This document shows positions 18,639 through 28,648 of a stretch of 64,000 nt of DNA, piece after piece (the stretch's first letter is position 1; every line of letters starts with the position of its first letter). Under the pieces are notes generated by a model that saw nothing but the letters and a program-made list of their open reading frames with translations, ran no database searches and was not told the origin of the DNA. Source of the DNA: Pseudorhodoplanes sinuspersici (GTDB taxonomy: Bacteria; Pseudomonadota; Alphaproteobacteria; Rhizobiales; Xanthobacteraceae); the NCBI RefSeq assembly GCF_002119765.1, contig NZ_CP021112.1, positions 4,582,501 to 4,646,500 on the forward strand, written 5' to 3'. The position numbers and the translations under genes are program-made.

Positions 18639-19940
18639 ATGTCGGCACCGTCCGCCGCAAGCGCCGAGCGCGCAAACCTGTTTTCCGCCACGCTCGCGGA
18701 GAGCGATCCCGAAATCGCGGCGGTGATCCGGAGCGAACTCGGCCGTCAGCGCGACGAGATCGAGCTGATCGCCTCGGAAAACATCGTCAGCCGCGCCGTG
18801 CTGGAGGCCCAGGGCTCGGTCCTGACCAACAAATATGCCGAAGGCTATCCCGGTAAACGCTATTATGGTGGGTGCCAATTTGTTGATATCGCTGAACAAT
18901 TGGCGATTGACCGGATTACGAGGCTGTTCGGTTGTCAGTTCGCGAATGTGCAGCCGCATTCCGGCGCCTCGGCCAATGCGGCGGTCTTTTTTGCGCTGAT
19001 GAACCCTGGCGACACCTTCCTCGGCCTCAATCTGGCGGCAGGCGGGCACCTGACCCATGGCATGAAAATCAACCTGTCGGGCAAGTGGTTTAACGCGGTG
19101 GCCTACAATGTCCGGCCGGACGACCACCGGATCGACCTCGTAGAAGTGCGAAAGCTCGCGCAAGAGCACAAGCCGAAGATCATCATCGCCGGCGGTTCGG
19201 CCTATCCTCGGACCTTCGACTTCAAGGGATTCCGCGAGATCGCCGATGAGGTGGGCGCATACCTCTTTGTCGACATGGCGCACTTCGCCGGCCTGGTCGC
19301 CGGCGGCGTTCATCCGTCGCCATTCCCACATGCGCATGTGGTCACGACCACCACCCACAAGACGCTGCGCGGACCGCGGGGCGGCGTGGTGCTGACCAAC
19401 GATCCGGAGATCGCCAAGAAGATCAACTCGGCCGTTTTCCCTGGTCTGCAAGGCGGGCCGTTGATGCATGTGATCGCGGCCAAGGCCGTGGCGTTCGGCG
19501 AAGCCCTGCGTCCAGACTTCAAGGTCTACGCGAAGAACATCGTCGACAATGCGAAGGTGCTTTCGGAGACGTTGAAGTCAGCCGGCTATGACATTACCTC
19601 CGGCGGCACCGACACGCATCTGATGCTGGTTGACTTGAGGCCCAAGCGGCTGACCGGGAAGGTGTCGGAGACTGCGCTGGGCCGCGCTCATATCACCTGC
19701 AATAAAAATGGCATTCCCTACGATCCGGAAAAGCCGACCATCACGTCCGGCATCCGCCTTGGCACACCGGCCGGTACGACGCGCGGCTTTGGTATCGCGG
19801 AGTTCAAGCAGATCGGTGAGATGATCGCCGAAGTGCTTGATGTATTATCGCAGAAGCAGACGGATGAGGATTCGCTTGTGGAAGGCGCGGTGCGTGCGAA
19901 GGTAAAAGCACTGGTTGGGCGATTCCCGATCTATCAGTAA
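18639..19940 (+). CDS. glyA: Serine hydroxymethyltransferase
   Basis: GlyA is a PLP enzyme that interconverts serine and glycine with transfer of the hydroxymethyl carbon to tetrahydrofolate, the main one-carbon source. The 433-residue product is full length. Motifs include [49 protein letters not shown], and the PLP-lysine region [14 protein letters not shown]. Its position before nrdR and the riboflavin genes is conserved across Rhizobiales. I saw no glycine riboswitch in the 92-base leader. Confidence 0.98.
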   Translation: MSAPSAASAERANLFSATLAESDPEIAAVIRSELGRQRDEIELIASENIVSRAVLEAQGSVLTNKYAEGYPGKRYYGGCQFVDIAEQLAIDRITRLFGCQFANVQPHSGASANAAVFFALMNPGDTFLGLNLAAGGHLTHGMKINLSGKWFNAVAYNVRPDDHRIDLVEVRKLAQEHKPKIIIAGGSAYPRTFDFKGFREIADEVGAYLFVDMAHFAGLVAGGVHPSPFPHAHVVTTTTHKTLRGPRGGVVLTNDPEIAKKINSAVFPGLQGGPLMHVIAAKAVAFGEALRPDFKVYAKNIVDNAKVLSETLKSAGYDITSGGTDTHLMLVDLRPKRLTGKVSETALGRAHITCNKNGIPYDPEKPTITSGIRLGTPAGTTRGFGIAEFKQIGEMIAEVLDVLSQKQTDEDSLVEGAVRAKVKALVGRFPIYQ

Positions 19941-19971
19941 GCGTCGGCGGGACCGGCGGAGATAAGCGACT

Positions 19972-20460
19972 ATGCGCTGTCCGAGTTGCGGCAGTCTCGA
20001 TACCCAGGTGAAGGATTCGCGCCCGACGGAGGATTCGAGCGCGATCCGCCGCCGTCGCGTCTGTCTGACCTGCCAGTTTCGCTTCACGACATTCGAGCGT
20101 GTGCAGTTGCGCGAACTCATTGTGATCAAGCGCAACGGCCGCCGCGTGCCGTTCGATCGCGACAAGCTGTTGCGGTCGCTGCAGATCGCGCTGCGCAAGC
20201 GCAATGTCGAGCCCGAACGCCTTGAGCAGATGGTCTCGAAAATCGTGCGCGATCTCGAAAGCCTTGGCGAAAGCGAAATCACCACCGACACGATCGGCGA
20301 GAATGTGATGACGCATTTGCGCGAACTCGACGATATCGCCTATGTGCGTTTCGCCTCGGTTTACAAGAATTTCCGCGAGGCGAAGGACTTCGAGGACGCC
20401 CTTAAAGCGCTATCCAGCGAGGACGAGGATCCGAAGGCGGCGGTGCCGCAGCGCAAGTGA
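19972..20460 (+). CDS. nrdR: Transcriptional repressor NrdR
   Basis: NrdR represses ribonucleotide reductase genes when bound to dATP/ATP. The 162-residue product has the N-terminal zinc ribbon with C3, C6, C31 and C34 (CPSC...CLTC) and an ATP-cone domain at about residues 49-139 ([20 protein letters not shown]...). The C-terminus ends with a short charged tail. The stop overlaps the GTG start of ribD by four bases, giving the nrdR-ribD coupling common in alphaproteobacteria. Confidence 0.97.
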   Translation: MRCPSCGSLDTQVKDSRPTEDSSAIRRRRVCLTCQFRFTTFERVQLRELIVIKRNGRRVPFDRDKLLRSLQIALRKRNVEPERLEQMVSKIVRDLESLGESEITTDTIGENVMTHLRELDDIAYVRFASVYKNFREAKDFEDALKALSSEDEDPKAAVPQRK

Positions 20461-21587
20461 ACTCTGCGACGGCCAGCGATCCGCCCGTGTCTGCGGCCGA
20501 TGACCTCCGCTTCATGCGGCTGGCGCTGGCGCTGGGGCGCCGCGGGCTTGGCAACACCTGGCCCAATCCGGCCGTTGGCGCGGTGATCGTCAAGGATGGG
20601 ATCGTCATTGGCCGGGGCTGGACCATGCCCGGAGGACGGCCGCATGCGGAAACCGAAGCGTTGCGCCATGCCGGCGAAGCGGCGCGCGGCGCAACGCTCT
20701 ACGTCACGCTCGAACCGTGCTCGCATCACGGCAAGACGCCGCCCTGCGCCGACGCGATCGTTGCCGCTGGCGTCGCACGCGTGGTGTCTGCGCTGGAAGA
20801 CCCCAATCCGCAAGTCGCAGGGCAGGGCTACGCCCGGCTGCGCGCGGCGGGGATCGAGGTCGTGTCCGGGCTTTGCGCCGAGGAGGCGCGTGGAGCGCAT
20901 GCGGGCCATATCCGCCGCATTCTCGATGGTCGTCCGCACATCACGCTGAAGCTCGCCGTGTCTGCCGACGGCAAGGCCGCGCTCGCCGGCCGCAAACCGG
21001 TTCAAATTACCGGGGAGGAGACGCGGGCTCGTGTACATCTGATGCGGGCGATGAACGATGCCATTCTCGTCGGCATCGGCACTGTGCTGGCCGACGATCC
21101 GGAACTGACCTGCCGTTTGCCTGGAATGGGATCGCAATCGCCCGTCCGTGTCATTCTCGACCGGGACCTGCGCCTGCCTCTGACATCGAAACTCGTGCAA
21201 GGTGCGCGCGATGTCCCGGTCTGGGTCTATTGCGGCCCGGATGCGTCTGCCGATCGCGAGAATGCGCTGAATGAACAGGGTATGCAGGTGCAACGGGTCC
21301 GGCGGGAAGGCGAGACGCTGGCATTGCCGGATGTCGTTCAATCGCTTGCGAACAAGGGCATCACGCGGCTGATGGTGGAAGGCGGGCCGAATGTGGCTGC
21401 GTCATTCATTGAAGCCGATCTGGTGGACGAGGCCGCATTGTTCCGGGGGCCCGTCGTCATCGGCATGGATGGTATCGATGCGCTGGACGGGCTTTCGCTT
21501 GACGCGCTCACGTCTTCGGCCCATCTGCGTCTCATCGGCAGCGAGACCGTCGGTGCGGACACAATAAGTCATTTCGAGCGGAGCTAA
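20457..21587 (+). CDS. ribD: Bifunctional riboflavin biosynthesis deaminase/reductase RibD
   Basis: RibD deaminates the pyrimidine intermediate of riboflavin synthesis and then reduces its ribosyl side chain. The 376-residue product has the N-terminal zinc deaminase domain with H63-A-E65 and C88/C97 in [12 protein letters not shown], and a C-terminal NADPH reductase domain ([46 protein letters not shown]). Translation probably starts at GTG, overlapping the nrdR stop. The ribE ATG shares a base with the ribD stop, so nrdR-ribD-ribE form a tightly coupled unit. Confidence 0.97.
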   Translation: MNSATASDPPVSAADDLRFMRLALALGRRGLGNTWPNPAVGAVIVKDGIVIGRGWTMPGGRPHAETEALRHAGEAARGATLYVTLEPCSHHGKTPPCADAIVAAGVARVVSALEDPNPQVAGQGYARLRAAGIEVVSGLCAEEARGAHAGHIRRILDGRPHITLKLAVSADGKAALAGRKPVQITGEETRARVHLMRAMNDAILVGIGTVLADDPELTCRLPGMGSQSPVRVILDRDLRLPLTSKLVQGARDVPVWVYCGPDASADRENALNEQGMQVQRVRREGETLALPDVVQSLANKGITRLMVEGGPNVAASFIEADLVDEAALFRGPVVIGMDGIDALDGLSLDALTSSAHLRLIGSETVGADTISHFERS

Positions 21588-22192
21588 TGTTTACGGGCAT
21601 TGTCACTGATATCGGCGAGATCTCCGACGTGCAGGATCTGGCCGGCGATCTGCGTCGCTTCTTCATCGCCTGCAGCTACGATCGCAATACGATCGCACTG
21701 GGCGCATCGATCGCTTGTTCCGGTGTGTGCTTGACGGTTGTTGAAACGGGGCTGGCAGCAGGCCGCACATGGTTTGCCGTCGAAGCAGCGGCAGAAACCA
21801 TTAGATTAACCACCGTGCGCTCTTGGCAGAAGGATACGAAACTCAATCTTGAGCGTTCGCTAAAGATGGGCGATGAACTGGGCGGCCATCTTGTCAGCGG
21901 TCATGTCGATGGTCTCGCCACTGTGCTCGACCGAACGGACTTGACCGATCAGGCCCGGTTTCTCCTGGCGGCTCCCAAAGAGCTGTCACGTTTCATCGCC
22001 AAGAAGGGCTCGGTGGCGCTGGACGGCGTATCGCTGACGGTGAATGAGGCCGATGGCAGCCAATTTTCGGTGCTGGTGATCCCCCATACGCTGCAGGTGA
22101 CAACCATCGGCGGCTGGCGCAAGGACACGCAAATCAATCTCGAAATCGACGTGATGGCGCGCTATGCCGCGCGGTTGATGGAAGCCCGCTGA
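21587..22192 (+). CDS. ribE: Riboflavin synthase alpha subunit
   Basis: The enzyme dismutates two molecules of 6,7-dimethyl-8-ribityllumazine into riboflavin and the pyrimidine precursor. The 201-residue product opens [12 protein letters not shown] and contains two lumazine-binding repeats: the first with SIACSGVCLTVVETG, the second with GSVALDGVSLTVNEADG, and LGGHLVSGHVDGLA between them. Length and duplication are typical. It starts one base inside the ribD stop; ribH follows after 87 bases. Confidence 0.97.
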   Translation: MFTGIVTDIGEISDVQDLAGDLRRFFIACSYDRNTIALGASIACSGVCLTVVETGLAAGRTWFAVEAAAETIRLTTVRSWQKDTKLNLERSLKMGDELGGHLVSGHVDGLATVLDRTDLTDQARFLLAAPKELSRFIAKKGSVALDGVSLTVNEADGSQFSVLVIPHTLQVTTIGGWRKDTQINLEIDVMARYAARLMEAR

Positions 22193-22279
22193 TATCGGTC
22201 TTGCGGCGGATTGCGGCGTGTAGTTAGTGGCGCGCGAACAGATAAGATGTGGCGCGGTTGGTTGCGCCTGGAGATTGCG

Positions 22280-22780
22280 ATGGCGGGACCGCGGCAAGGC
22301 AAATCGGAAGCGACGAGCGCGAGCCTCAAGGAGGCGCGAATTCTCATCGTCGAGGCGCGCTATTATGAAGACCTTGCCGACGAATTGCTGGCCGGCACGG
22401 TCGGTGCTTTGGACGATGCCGGCGCGAGCCACGATTGCATCACCGTTCCCGGTGCGCTCGAGATTCCGACCGCGCTTGCGATCGGGCTTGATGCCGCCGC
22501 GGAGCGGAAGGAACCCTATGACGGAGCTGTCGCGCTCGGCTGCGTGATCCGCGGCGACACCATCCATTTCGAGATCGTGTCGGAGCAATCCGCGCGCGGA
22601 CTGATGGATGTGTCGATCGCCCGCAAGATTCCGATCGGCAATGCTATCCTGACCGTGGACACCGAAGAGCAAGCCTGGGCGCGAGCCCGCACCAGCGAAG
22701 GCAACAAGGGCGGCGAGGCGGCGCGTGCGGCATTGACGCTCATCGATATCAAACGCAGCCTGTCGAAAGCAAAAAAATGA
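22280..22780 (+). CDS. ribH: 6,7-dimethyl-8-ribityllumazine synthase
   Basis: RibH forms the lumazine precursor of riboflavin from the ribitylamino-pyrimidine and a four-carbon phosphate. The start at 22280 is chosen because GGAG lies six bases upstream; an ATG-like frame opening at 22211 would add 23 residues with no family support. The 166-residue product shows [26 protein letters not shown] with the active-site histidine, and [18 protein letters not shown]. The stop overlaps nusB as ATGA. Confidence 0.96.
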   Translation: MAGPRQGKSEATSASLKEARILIVEARYYEDLADELLAGTVGALDDAGASHDCITVPGALEIPTALAIGLDAAAERKEPYDGAVALGCVIRGDTIHFEIVSEQSARGLMDVSIARKIPIGNAILTVDTEEQAWARARTSEGNKGGEAARAALTLIDIKRSLSKAKK

Positions 22781-23301
22781 ACAGCGCACCAAAAGGCGGG
22801 CAGCCGACCGAGCGCCAGAAAGCGCAAACCGACGATCGCAAGGCCAACCGGCGCGGGGCGGCGCGGCTCGCGGCCGTGCAGGCGCTGTATCAGATGGACA
22901 TCGCCGGTACGGATCTGAACGATATTCTTGCCGAGTTCGAGAGCCATTGGCTTGGTGGCGAGGTGGAAGGCGACAAGTATCTGCCGGCCGAAGCCGCGTT
23001 CTTCCGCGATATCGTTCGCGGTGTGGTGGCCGATCAGCGCAACCTGGATCCGGCCATCGATCAAGCCCTGAGCAAGGGGTGGCCGTTGAAGCGTGTCGAG
23101 GCGCTGGTACGCGCGGTGTTGCGCGCTGGCGCCTTCGAACTGACCAATCGCAAGGATATTCCGGTCCGCGTCATCGTGTCGGAATATGTCGATGTCGCCA
23201 ATGCGTTCGTCGACCGCGACGAAACCGGCATGGTCAATGCGGTGCTCGATATGCTCGCGCGGAACATGCGGGCGGAGGATTTCGATCCGGCAAGAAAGTG
23301 A
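22777..23301 (+). CDS. nusB: Transcription antitermination factor NusB
   Basis: NusB binds boxA RNA with S10 and supports rRNA antitermination. The 174-residue all-helical product shows [32 protein letters not shown] and [27 protein letters not shown], all characteristic. A Lys/Arg-rich N-terminal tail of about 28 residues precedes the domain. It overlaps ribH by four bases and is followed by thiL within 15 bases, matching the ribH-nusB-thiL order common in Proteobacteria. Confidence 0.97.
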   Translation: MNSAPKGGQPTERQKAQTDDRKANRRGAARLAAVQALYQMDIAGTDLNDILAEFESHWLGGEVEGDKYLPAEAAFFRDIVRGVVADQRNLDPAIDQALSKGWPLKRVEALVRAVLRAGAFELTNRKDIPVRVIVSEYVDVANAFVDRDETGMVNAVLDMLARNMRAEDFDPARK

Positions 23302-23316
23302 TTGCGGCATACACAG

Positions 23317-24321
23317 ATGCAGTCAGGCGAAGACAAGCTGATCGCCCGATATTTCAAACCGCTCGCGACCGCGGACGGTGCGCTCGGTCTTCGCGACGAT
23401 GCAGCCTTCTACTCACCGCCTGAAGGGCACGAACTGGTTTTGACCGCGGACGCCATCGTCTCGGGCGTTCATTTCCTGCCCGCCGATCCCGCCAATTGCG
23501 TTGCGAAAAAAGCGCTGCGTGTGAACCTCTCCGATCTTGCGGCCAAAGGCGCGGCACCTGCCGGCTGTCTGATGACACTGGCATTGCCGGCCGGATCGAA
23601 CGACTCTTCGTCAAATGAAACTTGGCTGGATGCTTTCGCGTCGGGGCTCAAGGCAGACTGCGAACACTTTTCATGTCCGGTCTTCGGCGGCGACACCGTC
23701 AAAACCGATGGGCCTTTATCGGTCTCGATCTTCGCCTTCGGCGTGCTGCCGCGCGGCACCATGGTTCAGCGCAGCGGCGCGAATCCTGGCGATCGGGTCT
23801 TCGTCACCGGCACCATTGGCGATGGCGCGCTCGGGTTGAAATTGCTGCGCGAGCCGGCGCGCAAGGCCGCATGGTCGTTGAGCGACGGCGATGCCAAACA
23901 TCTCATCGATCGCTATCGTGTGCCGCAACCGCGCCTGGCCATGGCTGCGGCGGTGAGGGCGCTTGCCTCAGCAGCCATGGACGTATCCGATGGGCTGGTC
24001 GGCGATCTTGCCAAGCTGTGCGATGTGTCCGGTGTATCGGCGCGGATTGAGGCCAAGGCTATCCCGCTTTCGAGCGGCGCAAGGCATGCGCTGTCATCGG
24101 AACCGGCCTTGATCGAAACCATCGCAACCGGTGGTGACGATTACGAAATCCTCTGCACCGTTGCGCCGGATCGTATTGAGAGATTTCGCGAACTCGCGAC
24201 CGCGGCCGATATTGGGGTGACCGATATCGGTGAAATCCTTGAAGGCCATGATCCGCCACGCATAGTCGGTGCCGACGGTGCGGCGTTGACATTCGCCCGC
24301 ACCTCGTTCAGCCATTTCTGA
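23317..24321 (+). CDS. thiL: Thiamine-monophosphate kinase
   Basis: ThiL phosphorylates thiamine monophosphate to the active cofactor thiamine diphosphate. The 334-residue product has the PurM-like ATP-grasp-type fold: SGEDKLIARYFKPLA, LRDDAAFY, LTADAIVSGVHFL, RVNLSDLAAKGAAP, FGGDTVKT, MDVSDGLVGDLAKL and TGGDDYEILC. The ATG at 23317 is preferred over a TTG at 23302 that directly follows the nusB stop. No TPP riboswitch is visible, as expected for this salvage/final-step gene. Confidence 0.96.
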   Translation: MQSGEDKLIARYFKPLATADGALGLRDDAAFYSPPEGHELVLTADAIVSGVHFLPADPANCVAKKALRVNLSDLAAKGAAPAGCLMTLALPAGSNDSSSNETWLDAFASGLKADCEHFSCPVFGGDTVKTDGPLSVSIFAFGVLPRGTMVQRSGANPGDRVFVTGTIGDGALGLKLLREPARKAAWSLSDGDAKHLIDRYRVPQPRLAMAAAVRALASAAMDVSDGLVGDLAKLCDVSGVSARIEAKAIPLSSGARHALSSEPALIETIATGGDDYEILCTVAPDRIERFRELATAADIGVTDIGEILEGHDPPRIVGADGAALTFARTSFSHF

Positions 24322-24360
24322 CAAGAAACAATAAAAGATAATGGTCTGGGGAGAGATGAG

Positions 24361-25596
24361 ATGCATGATCGCACCGCGATGAAACCCGCGCCGATGGGCT
24401 GGGGCGTCTCCGGCTCGTCGCGCGAAGCGCAGTTGCGGCGGCGATTTCCCACGATTGAGGATTTGCGGAAAGCTGCCGAGAGGCGCGTGCCCTCGCTTGG
24501 CTATGAGACAGTCGCCGGCGGTGCGGGCCAAAACCTTGCGGTGAAGCGCAATGCCGATGCGCTCGATGCGATCACGATGGTGCCGCGCATCGGCGAGGAT
24601 CGTGGTCCGGTTTCGACCGATGTGGAATTGTTCGGCCGTCATTATGCGGCGCCGATCGGTGTTGCGCCGATGGGTTTGCAGAGTGTGTTCTGGCCGGGCG
24701 CGGAACGGTTGCTGGCGCGTGCCGCGCAACGCGCGCGCATTCCCTATACGGCCGGCACCGTCAGCGGCGTGGCGCTGGAAGAGCTTGCAGCGATTGCACC
24801 GGACGTGACCTGGTTCCAGCTCTACCGGCTGGCCAAGGACGATCACAAGGTCGGCTTCGACCTGGTGCGCCGGGCGCAGGACGCCGGCATTCATGTGCTG
24901 GTCGTCACCGTCGATACGCCGGGACGCGCCAAACGGCCGGGCGAATTGCGCAACGGCCTGACGCTGCCGTTCCGTCCGACCTTCCGCACCATCCGGCAGG
25001 CTGCGGTGTCGCCGGGCTGGCTGTCGGCTTTGATGCGCACAGGACAGCCGAGCTTTCCCTGTCTTGCACCCTATTGCGGGCCGAATGCCAGCAAGGCTGA
25101 TGTCGCCTGGTATGCGCAGCGCGAAGTCAGCGGTGCGATCACCTTCGAGGAGATGAAGCGCTATCGCGATCTCTGGAAGGGCCCAATGGTGATCAAGGGG
25201 GTCATGCATCCCGCCGATGCGGAGAAGGCGGTGGCGATCGGGCTGGACGGCATCCAGGTGTCGAACCATGGCGGCCGGCAACTGGAGGCGGCGCCTGCTG
25301 TGATCGACGTGCTGCCGGCCATTGCAGAGGCGGTGGGAAACAAGGCGACCATTCTCATTGATGGTGGCATCCGGTCCGGCCTCGATGTGGTGCGGACGAT
25401 CGCGCTTGGCGCCAAGGCGGCGCTGGCGGGCAGGGCGTTTCTTTACGGCGTCGGGGCTATCGGTTCCGATGGAGCCGACTATGTGACCGACATGCTGGTC
25501 GAGGAGATCGGTGTTGCGATGCGGCAGCTCGGCGCCCCGAATTTTGCGGCCTTGCGCGATTTCACCATTCCCCACCCGGGCGCCGTGCAGTTCTGA
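24361..25596 (+). CDS. FMN-dependent alpha-hydroxy-acid dehydrogenase/oxidase
   Basis: The protein belongs to the L-lactate dehydrogenase/glycolate oxidase/mandelate dehydrogenase family, which oxidises L-2-hydroxy acids through FMN. The 411-residue TIM-barrel product has PIGVAPMGLQ, WFQLYRLAKDD, VVTVDTPGRAKRPGE, VIKGVMHPADAEKA, the catalytic histidine in SNHGGRQLE, and the FMN-phosphate loop LIDGGIRSGLDVVR. GGAGAG lies five bases before the ATG. The actual substrate cannot be told; lactate, glycolate and mandelate are all possible. It may be co-transcribed with the downstream MFS carrier (70-base gap). Confidence 0.9.
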   Translation: MHDRTAMKPAPMGWGVSGSSREAQLRRRFPTIEDLRKAAERRVPSLGYETVAGGAGQNLAVKRNADALDAITMVPRIGEDRGPVSTDVELFGRHYAAPIGVAPMGLQSVFWPGAERLLARAAQRARIPYTAGTVSGVALEELAAIAPDVTWFQLYRLAKDDHKVGFDLVRRAQDAGIHVLVVTVDTPGRAKRPGELRNGLTLPFRPTFRTIRQAAVSPGWLSALMRTGQPSFPCLAPYCGPNASKADVAWYAQREVSGAITFEEMKRYRDLWKGPMVIKGVMHPADAEKAVAIGLDGIQVSNHGGRQLEAAPAVIDVLPAIAEAVGNKATILIDGGIRSGLDVVRTIALGAKAALAGRAFLYGVGAIGSDGADYVTDMLVEEIGVAMRQLGAPNFAALRDFTIPHPGAVQF

Positions 25597-25666
25597 CCTG
25601 CCCGGACGGCACTGGCTTATATTCAGCCAGGCCGATATGTAGGGCGTCCTTTGCCGGGAATCTTGC

Positions 25667-26887
25667 ATGTCGGTCGTTGCCGAAGACGCGAAACATCTGA
25701 TTGACGATACGCTGGCGCGTCGCAATGCGATGGTGCTGGCGGTGACGCAGGCGCTGGCTGGCGGCAACAACACGATCCTGTTGGCGACCGGCTCGATTGC
25801 CGGTGCGATACTGGCGCCCGACAAGACACTCGCGACGGTTCCGATTACGGTCTATGTCATTGGCCTGTGGCTTGGCACCTTGCCGGTCGGTGCATTGGCG
25901 CGGCGCTATGGCCGGCGGACGGCGTTCCAGATCGGCACGCTGTGCGGGATTTTGACCGGCATCATCTGCTGCATTGCGGTGCTGCAGGGATCGTTCGTGC
26001 TGTTCAACGTCGGTGCGATCTTCTCCGGCTTCTACGCTGCCGCGCATCAGGCCTATCGCTTTGCCGCAGCCGATACCGCGAGCGAGGCCTTCCGGCCCAA
26101 AGCCATATCCTATGTGCTGATTGGCGGAATCTTCGCCGCCATTATCGGGGCACAGATCGTCATCCAGACCAAGGACATGTGGCCGCCCTATCTGTTCGCC
26201 GCGACCTATCTCGCGCAGGCCGTTGTGGCGGCGATTGCCGGCCTGACTTTGATGCTTCTGAAAATCCCGATGCCGCCGGCATTGGCCGAAGGCCGGTCGG
26301 GTCGGCCGATATCGGTGATCGCACGGCAGCCGAAATTCATCGTCGCGGTGGCTTGCGGCATTGCCAGCTACGCGATGATGAACATGGTGATGACGGCCGC
26401 GCCGCTCGCCATGATCGAGTGCAGCCACAGCGTCACCGATGCCACGCTCGGCCTGCAATGGCACGTGCTTGGCATGTACGTGCCGAGTTTCTTCACCGGC
26501 ACGCTGATCGGACGCTACGGCGTCGAACGCGTGATCGGCGCCGGCTTCGTGCTGTTGATCGCGAGCGCGGCGATCAGCATTGCCGGAATCACCCTCTGGC
26601 ATTTCTGGGTTGGCCTCGTGCTGCTCGGCATGGGATGGAATTTCGGCTTCATCGGCGCAACCGCGCTGGTGACGCAGACGCATCGGCCCGAAGAGCGCAC
26701 CCGCGTTCAGAGCGTCAACGATTTCCTCGTTTTTGGCGCGATGGCGATCGGATCGTTTGGCTCCGGCAAGATCCTGGCCACGTTCGGCTGGGCGGCGGTC
26801 AACCAGATTGTATTCCCCGTCGTGTTCATTGCCGGTGCGATGCTGCTGTGGCTGGTGCTGCGCGGAGGAGCGAAAGCGCAGGCCTGA
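25667..26887 (+). CDS. MFS transporter
   Basis: The 406-residue product has about 12 hydrophobic segments and the major-facilitator inter-helix motif between helices 2 and 3 (GALARRYGRRTAFQIG). It lacks a signal peptide, and the central loop between the halves (around LAEGRSGRPISVIARQP) is cytosolic by the usual topology. It lies immediately downstream of the alpha-hydroxy-acid dehydrogenase gene in the same direction, so export or uptake of a related organic acid is a reasonable guess only. It is convergent with the acetamidase-family gene. Confidence 0.9.
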   Translation: MSVVAEDAKHLIDDTLARRNAMVLAVTQALAGGNNTILLATGSIAGAILAPDKTLATVPITVYVIGLWLGTLPVGALARRYGRRTAFQIGTLCGILTGIICCIAVLQGSFVLFNVGAIFSGFYAAAHQAYRFAAADTASEAFRPKAISYVLIGGIFAAIIGAQIVIQTKDMWPPYLFAATYLAQAVVAAIAGLTLMLLKIPMPPALAEGRSGRPISVIARQPKFIVAVACGIASYAMMNMVMTAAPLAMIECSHSVTDATLGLQWHVLGMYVPSFFTGTLIGRYGVERVIGAGFVLLIASAAISIAGITLWHFWVGLVLLGMGWNFGFIGATALVTQTHRPEERTRVQSVNDFLVFGAMAIGSFGSGKILATFGWAAVNQIVFPVVFIAGAMLLWLVLRGGAKAQA

Positions 26888-26919
26888 TGATGCGGCCTGC
26901 GCTTTTGGATAGGCGGGCG

Positions 26920-28371
26920 CTAAGCCGTCACCCCGGCAAAGATGTCTTTGCGGATCACCGCATGGACGCCCCAGTTGCCGTCGACGACCTGAGTGATGCC
27001 GAAATCGCAACCGACTGTGATGAGCGAGATCGCTTCGTCCTCGGTGAGCTTTTTTGTGGTCATCAGGAAGTGGCGCATTTTCCGGAACGCGTCGCGCAAC
27101 GCGAGATCGACGGACGACTTGCTGTAGATTTCCGACTGTGCCTTGGGGCCAAGCTCGGTGAGATAGTTGGCAAAGCTAAAGCCGTGCACGAGCCACTCGT
27201 TCTGAGTTTCAAGCATGGGATAGTCGAGTTGTTCGAGGGGCGTGCCGGCAAGATCGGCTTTCTTGTGCAGGATCAGCTGGAATGTGCCGGTGAGCGAGCA
27301 TTCGATGGCGGTGCCGCACATCTCTGAATCGCCCTGCGAGGCATGCGGATCGCCAGCAGAGAGCAGGGCGCCTTCGACGGCAACGGGATAATACATGGTT
27401 GCGCCCTTGCCGATCCGCCAGTTGTCGATGTTGCCGCCGGTGTAGCTCGGCGGAATCGAGTCGACGATGTCGGCCTCCTTGGGCGCAAGCCCGATCACCC
27501 CGAAATGCGGACGGATCGGAATGCGCACGCCCTTGAGGATGCCGTGGTTTTCTTTCACCGTCGCGTGATCGACCGGCACGCCTGGATAGTCGATGGTTTT
27601 GTGGACCACGCCGAACGGATCGGTCTGTGGGGTCCACTGAAAATTGTAGACGGCCTGCGCCCAGTTGCGCGTGCCGGTGGCGTCCACCTCGTAGATGGTG
27701 ATGACCTCGCGCGGTTTTGGTTCGGTGATCAGGTCCTTGTAGTGAAAGCCCCACCAGGCAGCGGCGTTGCTGCCGAAAGCCTTGCCGGAAAATTTCGGGT
27801 TTGCGCAGGGGCGCGGCGCGACATCGACAATGCGCACCTCGAGCACGTCGCCGGGCTCCGCGCCGCGCACAAAGACGGGACCCGTGCAGATATGTACGCC
27901 GAGCCCTTCGCCTGCGCCGCGACCGAACAAGGACGCGTCTTCAGGCCCGGCGCCACGCCGGTTCACACCTTTCTTGTCCTTGGTCCAGAGATAGACACTC
28001 TCGGCGCCGGGATCGCCTTTCACCATCCGCTCCAGATCGTCGGCCGCATGATGGGTGAGGGTCTCGATGGTGATGAAGTCTCCGGAGTCGATTTCGACTT
28101 GCGGCTTCAGCTTCTTGCTGAAATAGCCCCAATGCACCGTGTCGGCTGTGGCTGGCAAATGATGATAGCTGCGCTTCGCCGGCATCTGTGCGGCGGCCGC
28201 CCTGGCCATGCCCGGTGTCACCAATGAGACGCCACCGCCCCAGGCCGCGGCGCCACCCGCCGCTGCGAAGGCCGACTTCATGAAGGAGCGGCGCTCCTGA
28301 TCAAGTGCTTCCTTGAACTGACGATAATGCAACTCGTAGTGTGGACATGTCGTATCGTCGCCCGCGCACAT
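26920..28371 (-). CDS. Acetamidase/formamidase family protein with a Tat signal
   Basis: The 483-residue product belongs to the FmdA/AmdA family of amide hydrolases. Characteristic stretches are TVHWGYFSKKLKPQVEIDSGDFITIETLTHH, split by the catalytic-domain loop, GAEPGDVLEVRIVDV, RPHFGVIGLAPKE and EVDATGTRNWAQ. The start at 28371 has AGGAG seven bases upstream; the frame is open further upstream but without family support. About 31 residues in, RRSFMKSAFAAAGGAAAW is a twin-arginine export signal, so the enzyme is likely periplasmic. The cysteine/histidine-bearing segment before it (CAGDDTTCPHYELHY) is an unusual N-terminal extension. Formamide, acetamide or a larger amide could be the substrate. 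Confidence 0.87.
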   Translation of the reverse strand: MCAGDDTTCPHYELHYRQFKEALDQERRSFMKSAFAAAGGAAAWGGGVSLVTPGMARAAAAQMPAKRSYHHLPATADTVHWGYFSKKLKPQVEIDSGDFITIETLTHHAADDLERMVKGDPGAESVYLWTKDKKGVNRRGAGPEDASLFGRGAGEGLGVHICTGPVFVRGAEPGDVLEVRIVDVAPRPCANPKFSGKAFGSNAAAWWGFHYKDLITEPKPREVITIYEVDATGTRNWAQAVYNFQWTPQTDPFGVVHKTIDYPGVPVDHATVKENHGILKGVRIPIRPHFGVIGLAPKEADIVDSIPPSYTGGNIDNWRIGKGATMYYPVAVEGALLSAGDPHASQGDSEMCGTAIECSLTGTFQLILHKKADLAGTPLEQLDYPMLETQNEWLVHGFSFANYLTELGPKAQSEIYSKSSVDLALRDAFRKMRHFLMTTKKLTEDEAISLITVGCDFGITQVVDGNWGVHAVIRKDIFAGVTA

Positions 28372-28648
28372 GGGTGCTCTCCTGCTTTTTCCTGAGCCCG
28401 GCGCGTTCAGTGTAGCGGTCCGGACTTCGGCGGCAATGACGGGCCGCGCCCAAAGTCTTGACGGTACGCCGAGAATAGCGGCAGTGGACCGCGGTCGAGC
28501 CAGGCAAGGCGGCGTGATGCTGCGGCGGCCGGTCTTGCGCGAACGCAAACGGCGTATGCGGTATGCAACTTGCAGGCAGCATTGCGAAGCTGGTGACTGC
28601 CGCGCATGATGCGTGCTGGCCACTGGCCAGGATCAAGAGAGTATTGTC

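Noticed and set aside
22193-22279. FMN riboswitch in the riboflavin cluster
   Set aside because: The only gap is 87 bases between ribE and ribH and lacks the AGGGA/GCGG RFN elements; ribD and ribE are translationally coupled with no leader.
24094-27010. Very long open frames on the reverse strand (576 codons at 24094-25824 and 482 codons at 25562-27010)
   Set aside because: They are antisense to clear genes (thiL end, alpha-hydroxy-acid dehydrogenase, MFS carrier), are rich in Arg, His and Gln, and have no recognisable domains. This is the usual effect of high third-position GC.
26920-28623. Longer reading of the acetamidase-family gene with 84 extra N-terminal residues
   Set aside because: The extra residues are Arg/Ser/Pro-rich and lack family support. 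AGGAG seven bases before the ATG at 28371 decides the start.
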